Shown here piece by piece: positions 1 to 9,025 of a DNA stretch of 64,000 nucleotides. A program made the translations under genes and the position numbers. The notes beneath the pieces were generated by a model. It was given only the letters and a program-made list of their open reading frames with translations. It did no database searches and was not told the DNA's origin. Origin of the DNA: CAYSWH01 sp964434775 (lineage in GTDB: Bacteria > Patescibacteriota > JACMRA01); assembly GCA_964434775.1 (NCBI GenBank), contig CAYSWH010000002.1:16706-80705 (forward strand), given 5' to 3'. The first letter of the stretch is position 1. The number at the start of each line of letters is the position of its first letter.

Positions 1-268
1 GTTCTTGATTGACCATTTCTTCCCGACTTGCAACGGCCTTACCAATGTCGTATTCAGTAAATTCAACCTTATTTTCCCGCAGAATTTCTTTGACCGACAA
101 ATCAATTTTACCTCCGGCAAATTTGGAAACAAACTCTTGAGGATCATAATTAACCCCAAAAAAATCTTTGAGTACTTTCACAACGGATTTGGACTTGGCC
201 GCCATGCTGTCAACTACTACTCCGTCAAAGTCAAATATAATCGCCCGGCTATTTTTGGAATAAGTCAT
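1..268 (-). CDS. HAD-family hydrolase, partial (N-terminal part only)
   Basis: This gene runs off the left edge, so only about the first 89 residues are visible. It starts at ATG 268 and the N-terminus reads MTYSKNSRAIIFDFDGVVVD. That contains the HAD motif I DxD (DFDGV), whose first Asp would be the phosphoryl acceptor. The following helical segment is typical of the cap of phosphoglycolate phosphatase or beta-phosphoglucomutase-like enzymes. Its first 20 bases overlap the 3' end of the upstream HAD gene (249-908), so the two are probably co-transcribed and translationally coupled. The substrate cannot be inferred. Confidence 0.75.
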   Translation of the reverse strand, partial: MTYSKNSRAIIFDFDGVVVDSMAAKSKSVVKVLKDFFGVNYDPQEFVSKFAGGKIDLSVKEILRENKVEFTEYDIGKAVASREEMVNQE

Positions 269-908
269 TTACATTGTTAATCTCAAGGTCTAATAAAGAA
301 GTCACTTTCAGGTCGGCGGCTACCTCTTGATCGAGATTTTCCAAAAGCCCCGCTACCTTACAACCAGCCTCCTTGGCTCCCTGCATAGCCATTATAGAAT
401 CTTCAATGACCAGAGTCTCTTGGGGTTTGACCTCAAGTCTCTTGGCGGTTTCCAGGTAGACATCGGGGGCGGGCTTACCATTAGTTACTTCCTGACCGGA
501 ACAAAGCACTTCAAAATATCCGTTTAGATCAATCGTCTCTACTACTTTTTTAATAAAATGTCTCGGGGAACCGGAGGCAATGGCCAATTTTAAGTTCATC
601 TCGGCAAATCGGTAAACCAACTCCTTGGATCCCTCAATCAGCTTAATCTTACTTGCCAAATCCTCGTCCTCATAGATCCTTTTCCACTTTCTTTGACTCA
701 TTTCCAAACCTTTGGGAGCAAGTCCGTGTTCTTTGAGGAGAACGTCAAACATATCGTAATCATTAAACCCGTTAAACCTTTTGACGATATCCCATGGGTC
801 AATTTCCACCCCCTCTTCTTTGAGTACTTCACTTTCATTAGTATTGTGAATAGGCAGGGTATCTACCAACACTCCGTCCATATCAAAAATCACCGCTTTC
901 CAAGTCAT
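249..908 (-). CDS. HAD-superfamily hydrolase, beta-phosphoglucomutase/phosphatase-like
   Basis: A 219-residue protein that is complete for the HAD family. Motif I is FDMDGVLVD (residues 8-16). A helical cap follows, then motif II as IASGS at about residue 110, motif III Lys near residue 144 (GKPAPDVY), and motif IV as VIEDS near 167. All catalytic elements are present, so it should be an active phosphatase or phosphomutase. It is the third gene of a minus-strand run aroC-Nudix-HAD-HAD with gaps of 6-7 bases and a 20-base overlap with the next HAD gene. Two adjacent HAD paralogues suggest a local duplication. The substrate is unknown; sugar phosphates or nucleotides are likely. Confidence 0.85.
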   Translation of the reverse strand: MTWKAVIFDMDGVLVDTLPIHNTNESEVLKEEGVEIDPWDIVKRFNGFNDYDMFDVLLKEHGLAPKGLEMSQRKWKRIYEDEDLASKIKLIEGSKELVYRFAEMNLKLAIASGSPRHFIKKVVETIDLNGYFEVLCSGQEVTNGKPAPDVYLETAKRLEVKPQETLVIEDSIMAMQGAKEAGCKVAGLLENLDQEVAADLKVTSLLDLEINNVNDLFQK

Positions 909-914
909 AATGTA

Positions 915-1424
915 TTATTTCTTTATAAATTCCAATATTTTATAATTTGATTCAAAGGCCAAGTCTTCTTTGGAAATATCCTCAATTCTTTTGAAAACAA
1001 CCTCTTCTACGTCATCTGCAGGCCGTAAATTTGTCAATTCACCCTCCAGGCAAAAATAGAGATCCAAAATAGGTACGTCCAGACCACTGTAGTTATAGGT
1101 ATTCGGAAAAGTTGTAATATATTCAATTTTAGTAATGTTGGTGATATTAAGTTCTTCCTTAATTTCTCTAACCACCGCCTCTTCTCCGGTCTCTCCCGGT
1201 TCTACAAAGCCTCCCGGAAAGTCCAAAAACCCTTTTTTCGGATCATTTTTCCTTTTGGCCAGCAGTATTTGTTTATCTTGTTTGATAACTGCTCCCACAG
1301 CCGCCGCCACGTTAACAAAGAAATGAAATCCGCAATTTTGACATTTTAATGAATGAGAACTCGGCCGGTTAATATCTGAGGAACCGCATTTTGGGCAGTA
1401 GAAAAGTACTACACTAGGTTTCAT
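915..1424 (-). CDS. Nudix hydrolase with N-terminal zinc ribbon
   Basis: A 169-residue protein. Residues 10-35 form a zinc ribbon with two CxxC pairs (CPKCG and CQNCG). Residues about 45-160 form a Nudix domain with the box GGFVEPGETGEEA...REIKEEL, which fits the GX5EX7REUXEEXGU signature including the metal-binding glutamates. The ribbon-plus-Nudix order resembles NudC-type NADH pyrophosphatases, but the protein is shorter and I do not see the NudC SQPWPFPxS motif. NADH or NDP-sugar hydrolysis is therefore only a family-level guess. It sits 7 bases after aroC and 6 bases before a HAD phosphatase on the minus strand, suggesting one transcript. Confidence 0.85.
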   Translation of the reverse strand: MKPSVVLFYCPKCGSSDINRPSSHSLKCQNCGFHFFVNVAAAVGAVIKQDKQILLAKRKNDPKKGFLDFPGGFVEPGETGEEAVVREIKEELNITNITKIEYITTFPNTYNYSGLDVPILDLYFCLEGELTNLRPADDVEEVVFKRIEDISKEDLAFESNYKILEFIKK

Positions 1425-1431
1425 AATTTCT

Positions 1432-2514
1432 TTATTTATACATTTTATTTCTTAAAACCAAGTCCATAATCACCAGGGCAGCCATGGCTTCAACGATGGG
1501 TACGGCCCTAGGTAAAACACACGGATCGTGTCTTCCCTTGCCTTCAAATTCTATCTTTTCCCCCTTATTATTGATAGTAGTTTGAGTTTTACCAATCGTA
1601 GCTACCGGCTTGATAGCCACCCGAAAGTCAACTTCCTGTCCGGTGGAAAGACCACCCATTACCCCGCCGGCTTTGTTGGTTTTAAATTTGAGTTGATTGT
1701 CTTGTTGCTGTGAAGGTAAATCGTTGTGTTCACTGCCTTTTAATTGAGTGCCTCCAAACCCGGAACCGATCTCAAATCCTTTGGTAGCGTTAATACTGAG
1801 CATGGCATGAGCCAAAAGAGCAGGTAATTTATCAAATTCAGGCTCTCCCAGGCCTACCGGCAGATTTCTAATGAGGCCTCTAATTACCCCTCCCACAGAA
1901 TCTTTTTCTTGGCGAATGTTTTCAATCAGGGTAATCATTTGTTCGGCTTTTTGAGGGTCCGGACAACGCACAATATTGGCTTCAATCTGCTCTTTTTTTA
2001 CCGTAGAAGGAGAAACATCGGTCTTGAGGTCGTACACTTGTTCGGTATAAGCCAAAAACTCCACTCCGTACTTAGCAGATAAATATTTCTTGGCTATAGC
2101 TCCGGCTGCCGTCCGTCCGATCATAATCCTGGCACTGCTCCGACCGCCTCCTCGATAATCCCGATTACTATATTTTTGGGAATAAGTATAATCGGCGTGG
2201 GAAGGTCTATAGAGATCTTTGAGATGGGAATAATCCTTGGATCTTTGGTCTTGGTTTCTTACTAAGAGGTTTATGGGGGTGCCGGTAGTTTTCCCTTCAA
2301 AGATACCGGAGAGTATTTCCACTCTATCTTTTTCATCTCTGAGGGTGGTAATTTTACTTTGACCGGGTCTTCTTCTGTCTAGTTCTTTTTGAATGTCCTC
2401 CTCGGATAATTCCAGACCGCTTGGACAGCCATCAATTACGACTCCAACAGCCTGGCCGTGAGACTCTCCGTAAGTAGTAATTCTAAAAACCTCTCCAAAA
2501 GTATTAGCAGGCAT
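1432..2514 (-). CDS. aroC: chorismate synthase
   Basis: Makes chorismate from 5-enolpyruvylshikimate-3-phosphate using reduced FMN, the last shikimate-pathway step. The protein is 360 residues from ATG 2514; an in-frame TTG lies 4 codons upstream but is less likely. The N-terminus has the AroC signature TTYGESHGQAVGVVIDGCP (substrate and flavin site). RPGQSKITT and the later GRHDPCVLPRAVPIVEAM block are both present. No other shikimate genes are in the window. It is the first gene of the minus-strand run with Nudix and HAD genes and has a good sigma-70-type promoter at 2549-2578. Confidence 0.97.
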   Translation of the reverse strand: MPANTFGEVFRITTYGESHGQAVGVVIDGCPSGLELSEEDIQKELDRRRPGQSKITTLRDEKDRVEILSGIFEGKTTGTPINLLVRNQDQRSKDYSHLKDLYRPSHADYTYSQKYSNRDYRGGGRSSARIMIGRTAAGAIAKKYLSAKYGVEFLAYTEQVYDLKTDVSPSTVKKEQIEANIVRCPDPQKAEQMITLIENIRQEKDSVGGVIRGLIRNLPVGLGEPEFDKLPALLAHAMLSINATKGFEIGSGFGGTQLKGSEHNDLPSQQQDNQLKFKTNKAGGVMGGLSTGQEVDFRVAIKPVATIGKTQTTINNKGEKIEFEGKGRHDPCVLPRAVPIVEAMAALVIMDLVLRNKMYK

Positions 2515-2548
2515 AATCTTGTACAAAGAAAAAATGTGTGATTTACTT

Positions 2549-2578
2549 AATATATCTTTTTATGAGTATTACTGTCAA
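2549..2578 (-). promoter_or_regulatory. promoter of aroC operon
   Basis: On the minus strand, TTGACA (2578-2573) is separated by 18 bases from TATATT (2554-2549), close to the sigma-70 consensus. It faces aroC, whose ATG lies 35 bases from the -10 box. No Shine-Dalgarno sequence is obvious. Confidence 0.6.
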
Positions 2579-2607
2579 ATATCAAGAATTATTATAAATT
2601 CCGGATT

Positions 2608-3177
2608 ATGTGGAAAAAGATAAAAAATTTTGTTCAAAGTATAGTTCAAAGAATCTCGGGAAACTCAAAATCCGAGGAATTACAAAAAATCCAGATAATT
2701 AATAACTTGGTAGATACTTTTGAAGTAGATTCTCACAAAATTGTCGAAGCTATGGGGGATATAAAAGATCCGGTTCTCAAGCACGAGTATGAAGAAAAGG
2801 CTGAAGATTATTTTTCCAAATCAAAGTATAAAATTATTCGTTTTGTTGATTATTCTTACAAACATGACGCTTCATTCGTAGTCACCGTCAAAGGAGCTAT
2901 TGAGATGATTAATACGTTTTGGCTAAGATTTGTTAACAAAGGAATCAAGGATAATTACATTTCCAAAGATAGTTTAAATAGTGACATGCTTACTTTTGGT
3001 GAAAAAGAAGATATTACCAAGATTTTATCGGACAACTTCAAAGGAACCAAAGAAAAAAGTGAGCCGATCTTGCAAATAGTGATCCAAAATATCATTCGCA
3101 ACAAGAGTTTGGACATGTTGGCTGAAGTAAGGAAGCATGCTGAACTTAGCCGGAAACAAACAAAATTGTTGGCTTAA
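2608..3177 (+). CDS. hypothetical protein, 189 aa, helical
   Basis: I do not recognise this protein. It is 189 residues, rich in Lys, Glu, Ile and Phe, and has no signal peptide, membrane segment or Cys/His metal motif. The N-terminus is basic and amphipathic (WKKIKNFVQSIVQRI), which could touch a membrane or nucleic acid. The rest looks mainly alpha-helical and cytoplasmic. It stands alone, divergent from aroC and convergent with rpoC, and is followed by a repeat-rich stretch. Codon use resembles its neighbours. Confidence 0.6.
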   Translation: MWKKIKNFVQSIVQRISGNSKSEELQKIQIINNLVDTFEVDSHKIVEAMGDIKDPVLKHEYEEKAEDYFSKSKYKIIRFVDYSYKHDASFVVTVKGAIEMINTFWLRFVNKGIKDNYISKDSLNSDMLTFGEKEDITKILSDNFKGTKEKSEPILQIVIQNIIRNKSLDMLAEVRKHAELSRKQTKLLA

Positions 3178-3225
3178 GGTTCTATAATCAATCCAGCCTA
3201 TACACACTTATCAAAACGAACTTGT

Positions 3226-3267
3226 TTCGCCGTGACAGGTGTATAGGTTATATTCGGATAGACTATA
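3226..3267. repeat. 42-nt dispersed repeat, copy 1
   Basis: This 42-base segment (starts TTCGCCGTGACAGG, ends GGATAGACTATA) recurs at 13637-13678 in the same orientation with one mismatch. The last 33 bases are identical. Its GTGTATAGG also pairs with CCTATACAC about 35 bases upstream, so a stem-loop is possible. It lies between the 189-residue protein and rpoC. Confidence 0.85.
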
Positions 3268-3278
3268 ACAATGAAAAG

Positions 3279-3299
3279 ACCCTGAAACGAGTTCAGGGT
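3279..3299 (-). terminator. palindrome, possible rpoC terminator
   Basis: ACCCTGAA (3279-3286) and TTCAGGGT (3292-3299) form a perfect 8-bp stem with a 5-base loop. Read on the minus strand it is followed by CTTTTC, so it may end rpoC transcription, about 80 bases past the stop. The sequence also belongs to the CCTGAA/TTCAGG palindrome family seen at 13543-13566, so it may be a repeat that serves as a terminator. Confidence 0.45.
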
Positions 3300-3331
3300 G
3301 ACGGTCTCCCTCCAAGTTAAATTTGGAAATG

Positions 3332-3357
3332 TCTAGTTTTAACGTGGTTTAGCTATA
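3332..3357. repeat. 26-nt dispersed repeat, copy 1
   Basis: The 26-base sequence beginning TCTAGTTTTAACGTGG and ending TTTAGCTATA recurs at 34914-34939 with one C/T difference. Both copies are intergenic. No coding role is visible. Confidence 0.8.
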
Positions 3358-3376
3358 TAAAACTAAAAAGAATCGA

Positions 3377-6300
3377 TTATTCCGACTCCAACATCTGAGC
3401 TTCTTCGTCGAATTCTTCTTGAACGTCAGCCAGGCTTACTTTATCTTTATTAAACCCGGTTCCGGCAGGAATAAGTTGACCAAGAATTACATTTTCTTTC
3501 AAGCCGATTAGATTGTCTTTCCGGCCACTGACTACCGCTTCAACCAAAACTCTGGCCGTTTCTTGGAAAGAAGCTGCGGACAAGAAGGATTCAGTAGATA
3601 GGGAGGCTCTGGAAATACCGGTAATAATTCTCTTGAAAGTAACCGGCCTTGCTCCTTTGTCCACTAATTGCTTAGCTAATTTCACTGCCAAAGCTCTGCT
3701 GATATTTTCACCAGGAGTAAGATCACTATCACCGGCATCAATTATCTGTACTTTGTTACACATTTGCCTGATAATAACTTCAATGTGTTTTTCATTTACG
3801 GTGATTCCGTTAGATAGGTAGATTTCATTCAATTCTTCAATAATATATTGTTGTAAAACATCAATTCCGCCAATATCCAAAAGGTTTTGCAGATCCAAAG
3901 GTCCTTCACTGATTGCTTGACCTCTGGTTACTCTATTACCTTTTCTAACTAAAAGAGCCATTCCCGGTTCGGTAGTAAATTCCAAAACCTCAGGAGTTAA
4001 CTGTTTGATGATAACCTCTTTTTCATTGCTTTCGATTTCCCCGGATAGACCGGCAGTAATAATTTGACCGGAAGAATCCAGTATTACAGTATCACTGTTA
4101 GAAACATTATCTCCGTTCTTCAATAACAGCTTATCTTTGGAAGGATCAAAAGGCAGTCTATAGACTGAATCTTTGCAAACCACGGTTACCGTAAAGCCGT
4201 TATCAATACTTCCTTCTATTTTCTCAACCACACCGTTAATCGGAGAGATCGGGGCCTTAATTTTGGGAGTTCTGGCTTCAAAGATTTCTTCTACTCTCGG
4301 AAGACCGGTAGTAATATCGGATTTAGCTAAAATACCTCCGGTGTGTTTGGATCTCATGGTCAATTGAGTACTTGGTTCCCCCAAACTTTGAGCAGCAATA
4401 ATACCTACAGCAATACCTAGAGCTACAGGTTTGTGAGTGCTAAAGTCGGAACCGTAATCGATTTGAGAAATTCCCCTGGGAGTTCTGGATTTAACAATGG
4501 AAGGAATCCAAGCTTCATTAACCTCTTCTTTTTCCAAGACTTTTCTTGTTTTTAGATCAACCAACTGTCCTTTTTTTGCAAGCACCTTTCCGTCTTTGGA
4601 AACTATATCTTTTAATAAGAATCGTCCGTAGACTCTTTCGGCAACTGATTTGTTGATTCTCTTGGAATTTTCTTTAGTAATTAAAGTGCCCTCTTTTTCT
4701 GCGTCATAGTCATTTACATCACCGTTATTAGTGATAATTACATTTTGAGACACATCCACCAATCTTCTGGTTAGGTAGCCTGCATCAGCGGTCTTAAGTG
4801 CGATATCGGCTAAGGCTTTACGCTGTCCTTTCATGGAAATGAAGTATTCCAAACCGGTAAGACCTTCTTTGTAGCCGTGTTGGGCAGGTAGCTCGATTGT
4901 TTCTCCGCTGGCAGTTACCGACAAGCCTCTAATACCAACCATCTGGTTCAATTGGGAAATATTACCTCTGGAACCTGAAGAAATCATCAAACCTACATTC
5001 CCGTGTTTTTCCATTTGCTCCTTGGTAAACTTACTGATCTCGTCTGAGGCGTCTCTCCAAACACTAACTACTTGCTTATATCTTTCGGGATCGGTCATCA
5101 TTCCCAGCTCGTAGAGTTCTTGGATTAATATAACTTTGCGGTTAGCTTCTTCCAAGGTTTTTTCTTTACCCTTAGGGCTTATCAAATCTTCCACAGATAA
5201 AGTAATTCCGGAACGGGTAACGTACTCAAAAGCCAGATTTTTAATAGTATCCAATGTTTTAGGAAGTATTTCGCCTTCTAATTCGTGATATGATTCGTTG
5301 AGGATGCTTTCATATGTTTTTTTATCGATGTCTTGGTTAAAGAACTTATAATCTTTGGGGAAGCATTGATTGAATATAATCCTACCTGCAGTAGTCTCTA
5401 TGATTTCCTCTTTTGAATTCTCCCGTTCAATTCTTACCTTAATTAACTCTCCCAGCTCAATATTTTTATTTTCAAGGGAAATAACGGCTTCATCCATTGA
5501 AGAAAAGAATTTTAATTCTTTTGGTTTTTTGGTCACGATAGTCAAGTAGTAAGCTCCCAGAACGATGTCCTGATGACCGGCAGTAATAAGCTCTCCGCTT
5601 GCCGGTTTTAGAAGGTTTTTACTAGCCACCATTAAGTTTTTGGCTTCTTCTTGACCTTTTACCGTGATAGGTAAGTGAACAGCCATTTGGTCTCCGTCAA
5701 AATCGGCATTAAAGCCTCTACAAACCAAGGGGTGAAGTTGAATAGCCTTTCCTTCGATCAAGACCGGCTTGAAAGCCAAAAAGGACAAACGATGAAGGGT
5801 GGGAGCTCTGTTTAGAAGCACATATTTATCTTTAATAACTTCGTCCAAGATATCGTAGACAATCGGTTTTTTAGTTTCGATCAATCTTCTGGCTGAATGA
5901 ACATTAAAAGCTTGATCCTCTTCCGGCATTAAATTGTTTTCGGATTTTTGAATAATCTTTCCGATCATAAAAGGCTTAAATAGCTCGAGAGCCATTTCTT
6001 TGGGTATTCCACATTGATTTAAATCAAGATTAGGTCCGATAATGATTACCGACCTTCCGGAGTAATCAACCCGTTTTCCAAGTAAATTTTGTCTAAAACG
6101 TCCCTGTTTTCCTTTGAGAATATCCGTTAAGGATTTTAAGGGTCTTTTAATACCTGTAGAGGCCATTACTTGCCTTCCTCCCTTGGCAGAGTTATCAATC
6201 AAAGCTTCTACCGCCTCTTGAAGCATTCTTTTTTCGTTTCTGAGGATTACTTCCGGGGCACCGATCTGGATCAATTTTCTTAGTCGGTTGTTTCTATTAA

Positions 6301-7351
6301 TTAGTCTTCGATACAGTTCGTTGAGATCAGAAGCGGCGAACCTACCTCCATCCAGTTGAAGCATCGGCCTTAGTTCCGGAGGCAAGACCATTATCCTCTT
6401 CAAAACCATCCATTCGGGTCTAGTGTTAGTTGAGATAAACTGTTTTAACAATCGAAGTCTTTGAGACATTTTCTTTTTGTTTTGACCTTTGGTATTGATA
6501 ATTTTTTCTCTGAGAGCTTCTATCTCTTTTTTTAAGTCTACTTGCTTTAGCAGGTTTTCAACAGCTTCAGCACCAATTTCGGCCTTAAATACAGGGCCGA
6601 ATTTTTGGGCTAACTCCTGGTATTGTACTTCAGTAATAACATCCTTGTATTGTAGGGAAGAGATTTCTTTTTTTGCTACTTCGGCAATTGTTTCAATTCT
6701 AGCAATAGTCTCGGCTTGTTGAGTCTTTAAGATATCCTTGTTGGTTTCGTACTGAGTCTTTAGCTCTTCCACCGGCATTGTTTCTCTGGCTTTATCACTT
6801 TGGTACTGCCTGGAGAGTTCTTCAAACTTTTTATCATAATCACCTTTGGTAACTTTAATCCTGGATTGAGCTTCCCGATCAATTTTAGAAATATATTCCT
6901 GTCTCAGATCTTCATTTATTTCAGTTATTACATATGCTGAAAAGTATGTAATACGACTAATATCAGCACTTTTTATTTCCAGAACCAAAGAAATTCTAGA
7001 CGGGATGATTCTTAGAAACCATGGGTGAACACAAGGGGCCGCCAAAGTAATATGGCCCATACGTTCTCTCCTGACTGAAGAATGAGTCACTTCAACTCCG
7101 CATTTATCACAAATTACACCGGCGTAGCGATATCTTTTATATTTTCCGCAGGCACATTCCCAATCTTTTACAGGCCCGAATATAGCTTGGCAGAAAAGAC
7201 CGTTCATTTGTGGGGCTCCTGTTCGATAGTTGATGGTTTCACCAGTCAGAACTTCACCGTAACTCATCTTTTGCATCTCTTCGGGAGACATAAGTTCGAG
7301 GTGAATGGATTCAATATTTTTTAATTGGTTGGGAATAGCTACATATGGCAT
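3377..7351 (-). CDS. rpoC: DNA-directed RNA polymerase beta' subunit
   Basis: Largest subunit of RNA polymerase, 1324 residues. The N-terminal zinc site is intact: C66, C68, C81 and C84 in CACGKYKR...CDKCGVEVT. The active-site loop NADFDGDQMAVHLP, whose Asp residues hold the catalytic magnesium, lies near residue 549. The trigger-loop region AAQSLGEPSTQLTMR is near 985. The second zinc site expected just before that loop has no cysteines: the usual CxxxxxxCxxC stretch is replaced by SRTPRGISQIDYGSD, and the earlier single Cys is also gone. The gene is monocistronic here. The upstream neighbour is divergent rpsA, so rpoB is not adjacent as it is in most bacteria. Confidence 0.98.
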   Translation of the reverse strand: MPYVAIPNQLKNIESIHLELMSPEEMQKMSYGEVLTGETINYRTGAPQMNGLFCQAIFGPVKDWECACGKYKRYRYAGVICDKCGVEVTHSSVRRERMGHITLAAPCVHPWFLRIIPSRISLVLEIKSADISRITYFSAYVITEINEDLRQEYISKIDREAQSRIKVTKGDYDKKFEELSRQYQSDKARETMPVEELKTQYETNKDILKTQQAETIARIETIAEVAKKEISSLQYKDVITEVQYQELAQKFGPVFKAEIGAEAVENLLKQVDLKKEIEALREKIINTKGQNKKKMSQRLRLLKQFISTNTRPEWMVLKRIMVLPPELRPMLQLDGGRFAASDLNELYRRLINRNNRLRKLIQIGAPEVILRNEKRMLQEAVEALIDNSAKGGRQVMASTGIKRPLKSLTDILKGKQGRFRQNLLGKRVDYSGRSVIIIGPNLDLNQCGIPKEMALELFKPFMIGKIIQKSENNLMPEEDQAFNVHSARRLIETKKPIVYDILDEVIKDKYVLLNRAPTLHRLSFLAFKPVLIEGKAIQLHPLVCRGFNADFDGDQMAVHLPITVKGQEEAKNLMVASKNLLKPASGELITAGHQDIVLGAYYLTIVTKKPKELKFFSSMDEAVISLENKNIELGELIKVRIERENSKEEIIETTAGRIIFNQCFPKDYKFFNQDIDKKTYESILNESYHELEGEILPKTLDTIKNLAFEYVTRSGITLSVEDLISPKGKEKTLEEANRKVILIQELYELGMMTDPERYKQVVSVWRDASDEISKFTKEQMEKHGNVGLMISSGSRGNISQLNQMVGIRGLSVTASGETIELPAQHGYKEGLTGLEYFISMKGQRKALADIALKTADAGYLTRRLVDVSQNVIITNNGDVNDYDAEKEGTLITKENSKRINKSVAERVYGRFLLKDIVSKDGKVLAKKGQLVDLKTRKVLEKEEVNEAWIPSIVKSRTPRGISQIDYGSDFSTHKPVALGIAVGIIAAQSLGEPSTQLTMRSKHTGGILAKSDITTGLPRVEEIFEARTPKIKAPISPINGVVEKIEGSIDNGFTVTVVCKDSVYRLPFDPSKDKLLLKNGDNVSNSDTVILDSSGQIITAGLSGEIESNEKEVIIKQLTPEVLEFTTEPGMALLVRKGNRVTRGQAISEGPLDLQNLLDIGGIDVLQQYIIEELNEIYLSNGITVNEKHIEVIIRQMCNKVQIIDAGDSDLTPGENISRALAVKLAKQLVDKGARPVTFKRIITGISRASLSTESFLSAASFQETARVLVEAVVSGRKDNLIGLKENVILGQLIPAGTGFNKDKVSLADVQEEFDEEAQMLESE

Positions 7352-7708
7352 AAAAAGAGAATTAAATTAAGGGTTGATGTTAACTATAATGTCACTAAAT
7401 AAAAGCAAAAAATAGCCATCTTACGGCTTTTTAAAGAAAAAGGACTGTCTTTCATTTGTTTCATCACGATCTTGGATAAGATATTTAAATAAAAGCAAGG
7501 AAATGTCAAGTGTTTAATAATCAAAGTTACCGACACGAATATTAATTTACTCAAAGACTAACATCCTAATAACCAAATCATGATCCTAATTAGCTCTCTA
7601 AGATGGTAAATAAAGCTCTAGTCGCAGATTTATCTAAATCTAATTTCTTAAGTTTAGTATAAGTAATTGGCGATACCTTGACGGTTTTACTGTAAAAGAT
7701 GAACTTCC
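7352..7708. other. divergent intergenic region between rpoC and rpsA
   Basis: About 357 bases without a gene. It must hold the rpoC promoter on the minus strand, but I do not see a textbook -35/-10 pair for it. A small hairpin, AGCC/GGCT with a short loop followed by TTTTT (about 7411-7436, plus strand), resembles a weak terminator. The plus-strand promoter of rpsA overlaps the right end. Nothing else is recognised. Confidence 0.4.
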
Positions 7709-7737
7709 TTGACAAAAGCTAATTTAAAAATTAATTT
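7709..7737 (+). promoter_or_regulatory. rpsA promoter, probably leaderless
   Basis: TTGACA (7709-7714), a 17-base spacer and TAATTT (7732-7737) precede the ATG at 7745 by only 7 bases. Transcription would then begin at or next to the start codon. The in-frame TTG at 7709 is part of the -35 box and is unlikely to be a translation start. Confidence 0.5.
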
Positions 7738-7744
7738 ACACCAC

Positions 7745-8953
7745 ATGGCTAATTCAGTAAGTGTTAATGAAAGACAACCGACAATGAAAGATTTGCTTAA
7801 GCATGTTTCCGATAGAAACGAGCCCAAGGTCGGTGATCAATTACAGGGAAAAATTATCTATATTGCCAAAAACGAAGTGTTAATGGATATTGAAAATTTG
7901 GGAATAGGGATAGTCCGGGGGAAAGAACTATATAACGAAGAATATTTATCCAGGCTAAAATTAGGTGAAACAATTGATGCGATTCTGGTTGATCTAGATA
8001 ACGAGCTTGGCCTCATGGAGCTTAGTTTTAGAGCGATCGGAAGAGATAAAATATGGGCTGAGATTAAAGAATCATATGAGCAGAATAAGACAGTGGAATG
8101 TAAAATCAGAGATGCTAATAGAGGTGGTTTTTTGATTAAAGTGCAAGGCATTGACGGATTTTTACCGGCTTCTCTTCTTTCTCCGGCTCACGCCATTAAG
8201 CAGGTGGGTATCGAAGATAAAAGTTTAATTAATCAAATGAAAAAGTATGTCGGACAAACTTTCAATGTGAAGATTATTAGTATCAATCCTGATATGGATA
8301 CTTTGATAGTTTCCGAGAAAGCCTTTAGCGATGAGATTGCACAAGCTAAATTATCTAAATACAAAGTGGGAGACGTGGTAGAAGGTCATGTCGTTGGAGC
8401 AGTCGACTTTGGAATTTTTGTTCGATTCGATGAACAGTTGGAAGGATTGGTTCATATTTCCGAAATTGCTTGGAAAAAAGTAGAAGACCCTCGTAGAGAG
8501 TACAAAATAGGTGATAAGCTTAAAGCAAAAATCGTAGAAATAGACAAGGACAATAGAATTAACCTGTCTATCAAACAAATCTTACCTAACCCGTGGATTG
8601 AATTTGCTAAAAAAACCAAACCCGGAGATAACTTTGTAGGTAAAGTTGCTAAAATAGTTACATATGGAGCTATAATTGTTAATGATGAAGATATTCAAGG
8701 CCTTTGTCATATTAGCCAAATGAGTGAAACGCCTCTGGAAAGTCCGGCAAAAATCCACGAAGTTCTAAAAGTCGGAGAAGAAAGAGAGTTTACTGTTCTC
8801 AGTGTAAGCAGTGAAGAAAAGCTCTACTTAACTTTGCTTGATTTTGAAAAAGCTAAAGAAATTGAAAAAGAAATCGCTCATAAACAAGAAGAAAAACAAG
8901 CAGACGAGTTAAACAATAATTCCTCGGAAAAAGATTCTGATGAAGAGAAGTAG
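7745..8953 (+). CDS. rpsA: 30S ribosomal protein S1 (four S1 domains)
   Basis: Binds mRNA on the 30S subunit. From ATG 7745 it has 402 residues and four OB-fold S1 domains at about residues 28-95, 115-195, 205-280 and 290-360. The third is the most typical (VGDVVEGHVVGAVDFGIFVRF...LEGLVHISEI). Escherichia coli S1 has six domains; four-domain forms are common in other phyla. The C-terminal tail is highly charged (Lys/Glu). An in-frame TTG at 7709 would add 12 residues but overlaps the -35 box, so I prefer the ATG. The gene is monocistronic or leads the membrane-protein gene 72 bases downstream. Confidence 0.93.
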   Translation: MANSVSVNERQPTMKDLLKHVSDRNEPKVGDQLQGKIIYIAKNEVLMDIENLGIGIVRGKELYNEEYLSRLKLGETIDAILVDLDNELGLMELSFRAIGRDKIWAEIKESYEQNKTVECKIRDANRGGFLIKVQGIDGFLPASLLSPAHAIKQVGIEDKSLINQMKKYVGQTFNVKIISINPDMDTLIVSEKAFSDEIAQAKLSKYKVGDVVEGHVVGAVDFGIFVRFDEQLEGLVHISEIAWKKVEDPRREYKIGDKLKAKIVEIDKDNRINLSIKQILPNPWIEFAKKTKPGDNFVGKVAKIVTYGAIIVNDEDIQGLCHISQMSETPLESPAKIHEVLKVGEEREFTVLSVSSEEKLYLTLLDFEKAKEIEKEIAHKQEEKQADELNNNSSEKDSDEEK

Positions 8954-9025
8954 TAAGTTCTAATTTCTTGGTTTATACCTTTTTAAGGTTTTTAGGTAAG
9001 TTTTTAATAAAACAAAAGAGATAAT

